Source of the DNA: Alloalcanivorax marinus
Lineage (GTDB): Bacteria; Pseudomonadota; Gammaproteobacteria; Pseudomonadales; Alcanivoracaceae
Length of the DNA stretch: 64,000 bases
Assembly: GCF_016785095.1 (NCBI RefSeq)
Contig: NZ_JAEKJB010000009.1
Coordinates: 310,001-374,000, forward strand
Direction of reading: 5' to 3'
Within the stretch, counting starts at the first letter, position 1. The number at the start of each line of letters is the position of its first letter. Position numbers and translations under genes: made by a program. The notes under the pieces are model-generated. The model ran no database searches. It was not told the DNA's origin and saw nothing but the letters and a program-made list of their open reading frames with translations. Positions 60,624 through 64,000 of this stretch are shown piece by piece.

Positions 60624-61784
60624 TCAGGCGCGGTGCCGGCTGGCCTCGCGGAGCCGGGTGACGACCTCCGTCACGTTCTGCCCGACGCGGTCAATGTCCG
60701 CCTCGGAGGTGAAGCGGCCCACGGAAAAACGCAGAGCGCTGCGCGCCAGGTCGTCGGCCAAGCCCATGGCCTTGAGCACATAGGAGGGCTCCAGGGTGGC
60801 GGAGGTGCAGGCGGAACCGGTGGACACCGCCGCCTCGGTAAGCGCAGTGAGCAGCATCTCGCCATCAACCCCTTCGAAGGCCAGGTTCAGATGACCGGCC
60901 AGGCGAGGTGCGTCTCGCCCGTTGAGATGAACGCCGGGCAGTTCCGCGATCTTCGCATAGAGACGATCGCGCAGGGCGGCGAGGCGCGCCTGCTCGTTGT
61001 CCCGCTCCGCCATTGCCAGGGCCAGCGCCTCGCCCATGCCCACGATCTGGTGCGTGGCCAGGGTGCCGGAGCGCATGTTGCGCTCGTGGCCACCGCCGTG
61101 AATCTGGGCCGCCACCCGGACATCCGGGTGACGCCGCACATAAAGCGCGCCGATGCCCTTGGGGCCATAAATCTTGTGGGCGCACAGTGACACCAGATCC
61201 ACGGGCAGCTCGCGCACGTCCAGAGGCAGCTTGCCGGCGCTCTGCGCCGCGTCGGTGTGGAACAGGGCGCCGTGCTCGCGGCACAGGGCGCCGATAGTGG
61301 CGATGTCGTTGATCACCCCGGTCTCGTTGTTGGCATGCATGATGGACACCAGCACGGTGTCCTCGCGCAGCGCCGCCTTGACCTTGGCCGGGTCCACGCG
61401 ACCGTCCGCCTCCGGGGCGATCCAGGTCACCGGGTGGCCCCGGCGCTCCAGCCAGGCGCAGGGATCGAGTACCGCCTTGTGCTCGGAGGTGGCGGTGATC
61501 ACATGGCCACCGCCACGCTGCTCCAGCACGCCTTTGAGGGCCAGGTTGTCGGCCTCGGTGGCACCGCTGGTCCAGACGATCTCGCGGGGGTCGGCGTTGA
61601 TGGCGTCGGCCACCTGGCGGCGGGCGTTTTCCACCGCCTCCTCGGCAAGCCAGCCGTACAGGTGGCTGCGCGAGGCCGGGTTGCCGAAGTTGTCGTCCGG
61701 CCCCAGACAGGCCGTCATTGCCTTCACCACCCGGGGGTCCACCGGGGTGGTGGCGGCGTAATCCAGATAAACCGCTTGGGACAT
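60624..61784 (-). CDS. iscS: Cysteine desulfurase IscS
   Basis: 386 residues. [15 protein letters not shown] start, PLP-Lys in [18 protein letters not shown], active-site Cys in [18 protein letters not shown]. It follows iscR by 22 bp, and no iscU, iscA, hscBA or fdx follows; instead H-NOX does. This looks like an isc locus that kept only iscR-iscS beside a complete suf operon. It may supply sulfur for tRNA thiolation and other uses besides clusters. Confidence 0.95.
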   Translation of the reverse strand: MSQAVYLDYAATTPVDPRVVKAMTACLGPDDNFGNPASRSHLYGWLAEEAVENARRQVADAINADPREIVWTSGATEADNLALKGVLEQRGGGHVITATSEHKAVLDPCAWLERRGHPVTWIAPEADGRVDPAKVKAALREDTVLVSIMHANNETGVINDIATIGALCREHGALFHTDAAQSAGKLPLDVRELPVDLVSLCAHKIYGPKGIGALYVRRHPDVRVAAQIHGGGHERNMRSGTLATHQIVGMGEALALAMAERDNEQARLAALRDRLYAKIAELPGVHLNGRDAPRLAGHLNLAFEGVDGEMLLTALTEAAVSTGSACTSATLEPSYVLKAMGLADDLARSALRFSVGRFTSEADIDRVGQNVTEVVTRLREASRHRA

Positions 61785-61806
61785 GATGGGAAGATTCGGT
61801 TACGGG

Positions 61807-62271
61807 TTAAAGGGTGCTCACCGGAACCCGGTTCTGCCGTGCGTCCTGACGCTGAGCCACGGACCGCACCTCATGGCGGGCCACCAGCTCACCCAGGGTG
61901 ATGCCGGACAGAAAATCCTGGATCTGATCGGAGAGGTCGCACCACAGGTGATGGGTCAGGCAGATGTCGCCCTCCTGGCAGTCGCCCTGGCCGCCACAGC
62001 GGGTGGCGTCCACGGACTCGTCCACCGCCGCGATCACCGCGGCCACGTCGATATCGTCACCGGAACGGCTCAGCCGGTAACCGCCGCCGGGGCCGCGCAC
62101 ACTGGTGACCAGATGGCGGCGACGCAGCTTGGCGAACAACTGCTCCAGATAGGAGATGGAGATTCCCTGACGGTCGGAAATGTCAGCCAGGGAGACGGGG
62201 CCGGTGTCCGCGTGCAAAGCCAGATCCAGCATCGCGGTCACCGCATAGCGGCCCTTGGTGGTCAGACGCAT
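61807..62271 (-). CDS. iscR: Rrf2-family Fe-S regulator IscR
   Basis: 154 residues. N-terminal winged helix ([40 protein letters not shown]) and the three cluster cysteines in [20 protein letters not shown]. In its 2Fe-2S form it represses isc-type promoters. ATG 62271 chosen over GTG 62277. Its own promoter carries an IscR type 1-like box. Confidence 0.96.
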   Translation of the reverse strand: MRLTTKGRYAVTAMLDLALHADTGPVSLADISDRQGISISYLEQLFAKLRRRHLVTSVRGPGGGYRLSRSGDDIDVAAVIAAVDESVDATRCGGQGDCQEGDICLTHHLWCDLSDQIQDFLSGITLGELVARHEVRSVAQRQDARQNRVPVSTL

Positions 62272-62300
62272 ACCCACACCTTTGGTACGTGATTACGGTG

Positions 62301-62340
62301 ATAGACTAGTGAAAACCAACTAAATCGGTCAAGTATTACC
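62301..62340 (-). promoter_or_regulatory. iscR promoter with IscR type 1-like box
   Basis: On the minus strand ATACTTGACCGATTTAGTTG (62336-62317) matches the IscR type 1 consensus well. It contains TTGACC as -35 box, with TAGTCT about 18 nt further on as -10 box. IscR bound here would block RNA polymerase, giving feedback control. Confidence 0.7.
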
Positions 62341-62350
62341 GGAACAATAA

Positions 62351-62367
62351 TTGATAATCATTATCAA
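62351..62367. promoter_or_regulatory. Fur-like box upstream of iscR
   Basis: TTGATAATCATTATCAA is a perfect 17-bp palindrome and matches the core of the Fur consensus GATAATGATAATCATTATC. It lies about 20 bp upstream of the -35 box of iscR, a place where Fur could act positively or as upstream repressor. Confidence 0.6.
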
Positions 62368-62465
62368 GTAAATTCCCAGTGTGCAAGAAATGGACGCTCA
62401 ATCCCCGGTGTGGGTTCCCCGCCTTGACAGGCGCGGGGCGCTCGCGGACAATTCGCGGCCTCTGT

Positions 62466-62542
62466 GGCAAGGTAGCTCAGCTGGTTAGAGCACAGCACTC
62501 ATAATGCTGGGGTCGGCGGTTCAAGTCCGCCCCTTGCTACCA
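62466..62542 (+). tRNA. Elongator tRNA-Met (anticodon CAT)
   Basis: 77 nt. Acceptor GGCAAGG pairs with CCTTGCT (last pair G-U), D arm AGCTCAGCTGGTTAGAGC, anticodon loop CTCATAA, T loop GTTCAAGTC, 3' CCA encoded. The C residues of initiator tRNAs at the first pair are absent, so it is the elongator form. CAT could also be modified to read Ile AUA, but the sequence looks Met-like. Confidence 0.9.
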
Positions 62543-62929
62543 CTCTTCAGGAAGGCCGCCCTCGGGCGGCCTTTTTCGTTTGCGGAGCCGCGTTCCCGTT
62601 CCGTTGGCCGACCCCGCTTTTTTTGCTGGGATCGGCGCAGGGTGGCCTGCCCGTTCAAGTCCGCCCCTTGCTACCACTCTTCAGGAAGGCCGCCCTCCGG
62701 CGGCCTTTTTCGTTTGCGGAGCCGCGTTCCCGTTCCGTTGGCCGACCCCGCTTTTTATGTGCTGGGGTCGGCGCAGGGTGGCCTGCCCGTTCAAGTCCGC
62801 CCCTTCCTACCACTCTTCAGGAAGGCCGCCCTCGGGCGGCCTTTTTCGTTTGCGGAGCCGCGTTCCCGTTCCGTTGGCCGACCCCGCTTTTTTTTGCTGG
62901 GGCCGGCGCAGGGCGGCCTGCCCGTTCAA
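62519..62929 (+). repeat. Tandem repeat of tRNA 3' end plus terminator (~135 bp units)
   Basis: Three units start at GTTCAAGTCCGCCCCTT at 62519, 62653 and 62789, and a partial fourth starts at 62923: periods 134, 136 and 134 bp. Each has the T arm and acceptor 3' strand of the tRNA, the terminator and a spacer (TTTGCGGAGCCGCGTTCCCG). The third unit has CCTTCCTACC for CCTTGCTACC. Open frames across it are artefacts. Confidence 0.9.
62554..62576 (+). terminator. Terminator of tRNA-Met
   Basis: GGCCGCCC-TC-GGGCGGCC followed by TTTTT, an ideal rho-independent terminator 12 nt after the tRNA. Two more near-copies (about 62687-62709 and 62824-62846) belong to the tandem repeat. Confidence 0.9.
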
Positions 62930-62935
62930 GCTTTT

Positions 62936-63026
62936 GATCGCGACTGAAGCCGCTCCTACGGAGTAGAACCAACCGATGGGGGTTATCTCCGTGGGTTTCC
63001 GCGGTAGGAGCGACTTCAGTCGCGAT
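62936..63026. repeat. REP inverted pair before the TPM genes
   Basis: GATCGCGACTGAAGCCGCTC at 62936 and the opposite GTAGGAGCGACTTCAGTCGC near 63004 form an inverted pair, 40 bp apart, directly downstream of the TPM-domain gene stop. Confidence 0.75.
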
Positions 63027-63041
63027 GCCGAAGGCACCGCG

Positions 63042-63653
63042 TCAGAGCATAACCAGGTGATTGGGCAGTTCGTTCTTCTGTTCGGTGGCGGGGAGTTTGG
63101 TGATCAGTTCGTCGCCGCAGGAGGCGATGCATTCCAGGAAGCCGTTGAGCACCTCGCCTTGCTTCACGTGGCCGGTGAAGGTGTCGACGATGGATTTCCA
63201 GCGTTCGTCCGGCACCCGGGCGGCGATGCCCCGGTCGGCGAGGATTTCCACGTAGTGCTCCGCCTCGCTGACGAAGATCAGCAGCCCGGTGCCATCCTTG
63301 GTGTGGTGCAGGCCCTGGTCGAGGAAGGTGCGGCGGGCCAGGTTGGCGGCGCGCCATTGCTTCACCCGGCGCGGCACCAGGGCCATCATCAGCGGCGGCC
63401 AGCGGAACAGCAGCGCCAGCGCCACCAGCACGGTCCATTGGGCGAGCAGGGTTTCCAGGGCGCTGAGCCAGATCGGCAGGAACGCCAGCACCAGGGGCAC
63501 CAGCAGGGAGAGCAGCGCCGCCCACATCAGGGGGATGTAGCGGTAGTCGTCGGCCTGCCGGGCCAGCACGGTGACCAGCTCGGCGTCGGTGTCCTTCTCA
63601 ATGGCCGCGATGGCGCGGGCCACCCGCTTTTGGTTCTCTTCATTCAATAGCAT
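63042..63653 (-). CDS. TPM-domain membrane protein
   Basis: 203 residues. A TPM (TLP18.3/Psb32/MOLO-1) domain split around a membrane hairpin: N-terminal AIEKDTDAELVTVLARQADDY, two membrane segments at about 40-90 (LMWAALLSLLVPLVLAFLPI), then GTGLLIFVSEAEHYVEILAD and AARVPDERWKSIVDTF. The start (TAATG) overlaps the preceding gene's stop, so the two are one operon. TPM proteins help membrane protein maintenance; the exact job is unknown. Confidence 0.85.
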   Translation of the reverse strand: MLLNEENQKRVARAIAAIEKDTDAELVTVLARQADDYRYIPLMWAALLSLLVPLVLAFLPIWLSALETLLAQWTVLVALALLFRWPPLMMALVPRRVKQWRAANLARRTFLDQGLHHTKDGTGLLIFVSEAEHYVEILADRGIAARVPDERWKSIVDTFTGHVKQGEVLNGFLECIASCGDELITKLPATEQKNELPNHLVML

Positions 63654-64000
63654 TACCAGCCTCCCGAGGCGCCGCCGCCCCCAAAACCGCCGCCGCCTCC
63701 ACCGAAGCCGCCGCCACCGCTGAATCCACCCCCACCGCCGCCACCGAAGCCACCGGTGCCCATGGGCAGGAACATGGCGCCGCCACCCCGGCCACGGCCA
63801 CCGCCGCCGCCCATGGCGCCGAAGGTGAACAAGATGGTGATCACCACCAGGCCAATCAGATAGAGCAGCGTGGTGAGCCCGCCACTGACATGAATGCGTT
63901 TGGCCGGCGGTGGCGCCTGGTACTCGCCCTGGATGGCGGCGAGGATGGCGTCGACGCCGGCGCTGATGCCGCCGGCGAAGTCACCGCGACGGAAGGCGGG
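63653..64000 (-). CDS. TPM-domain protein with Gly-rich tail, partial (5' end outside window)
   Basis: About 115 C-terminal residues. FRRGDFAGGISAGVDAILAA and IQGEY are the end of a TPM domain, then a membrane segment (TTLLYLIGLVVITILFTF) and a long Gly/Phe/Ser tail (GGFGGGGGGGFSGGG and similar). YgcG-like proteins have this layout. It carries on past the right edge and overlaps the next TPM gene by 1 nt (TAATG). Confidence 0.9.
   Translation of the reverse strand, partial: PAFRRGDFAGGISAGVDAILAAIQGEYQAPPPAKRIHVSGGLTTLLYLIGLVVITILFTFGAMGGGGGRGRGGGAMFLPMGTGGFGGGGGGGFSGGGGFGGGGGGFGGGGASGGW

Noticed and set aside
62504..62966. Open frames across the tRNA tandem repeat
   Set aside because: They encode the repeat itself (RSRVPVPLADP units) and start inside the tRNA.

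Overview
The window is most likely chromosomal DNA of a high-GC marine-type gammaproteobacterium (Oceanospirillales/Pseudomonadales, perhaps Alcanivorax-like). The main evidence is the order ndk-rlmN-pilW-rodZ-ispG-hisS-yfgM-bamB-der, guaB-guaA next to xseA, an IscR-type suf cluster, and scattered REP palindromes built on GTAGGAGCGGCTTCAG. The genus is an inference.

Layout. (1) 1-10.4 kb is accessory: a partial membrane protein, a type IV toxin-antitoxin locus (AbiEi intact, AbiEii-like toxin truncated), an Lrp/MFS pair flanked by a duplicated araC tail, a monooxygenase-like gene, a helical repeat protein, a hipBA pair with a striking inverted-repeat operator, and lldD. (2) 10.4-12.4 kb is decayed: an Xre pseudogene, a CI-like repressor, a second broken lldD copy and two small genes, one with an amber codon. 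(3) 12.4-33.96 kb is a lower-GC defence island. It holds two runs of minus-strand genes separated by attC-like imperfect palindromes, that is, integron gene cassettes without a visible integrase. Run 1 is a PutAbiC-like membrane protein, an Rx4H protein, a Dsr1-like SIR2 protein and a HEPN-like protein. Run 2 is a RES-domain protein, an unknown and a GIY-YIG-like protein. Upstream of each run lies a copy of the same ~210-bp sequence: terminator-like hairpin, conserved promoter-like pair, short leader frame and a G/TTAG core. A third copy sits between guaA and a Gabija-like gajAB pair. Fic, RhuM-Fic, TetR, HNH, an SF1 helicase with a DUF2726-like nuclease domain and a KHNR protein fill the rest. 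(4) 33.98-53.4 kb is core: guaA, guaB, xseA, a hybrid histidine kinase/substrate-binding protein/TonB receptor operon, then der to ndk. (5) 53.6-62.4 kb is iron-sulfur assembly: sufB-C-D-S-A-T-E on the plus strand converging with iscR-iscS plus an H-NOX haem protein on the minus strand; both promoters carry IscR-type boxes and iscR also has a Fur-like box. (6) 62.4-64 kb: elongator tRNA-Met whose 3' end and terminator are repeated in tandem, then two TPM-domain membrane genes, the second cut by the window edge.

How it works together. The strongest candidate for something undescribed is the repeated attI-like leader (18700-18905, 23347-23565, 33744-33960), which looks like a multi-copy landing pad and promoter for defence cassettes. 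The sequence shows the repeat, the spacing and the palindromes directly; the integron function is inference, because no integrase is present in the window.
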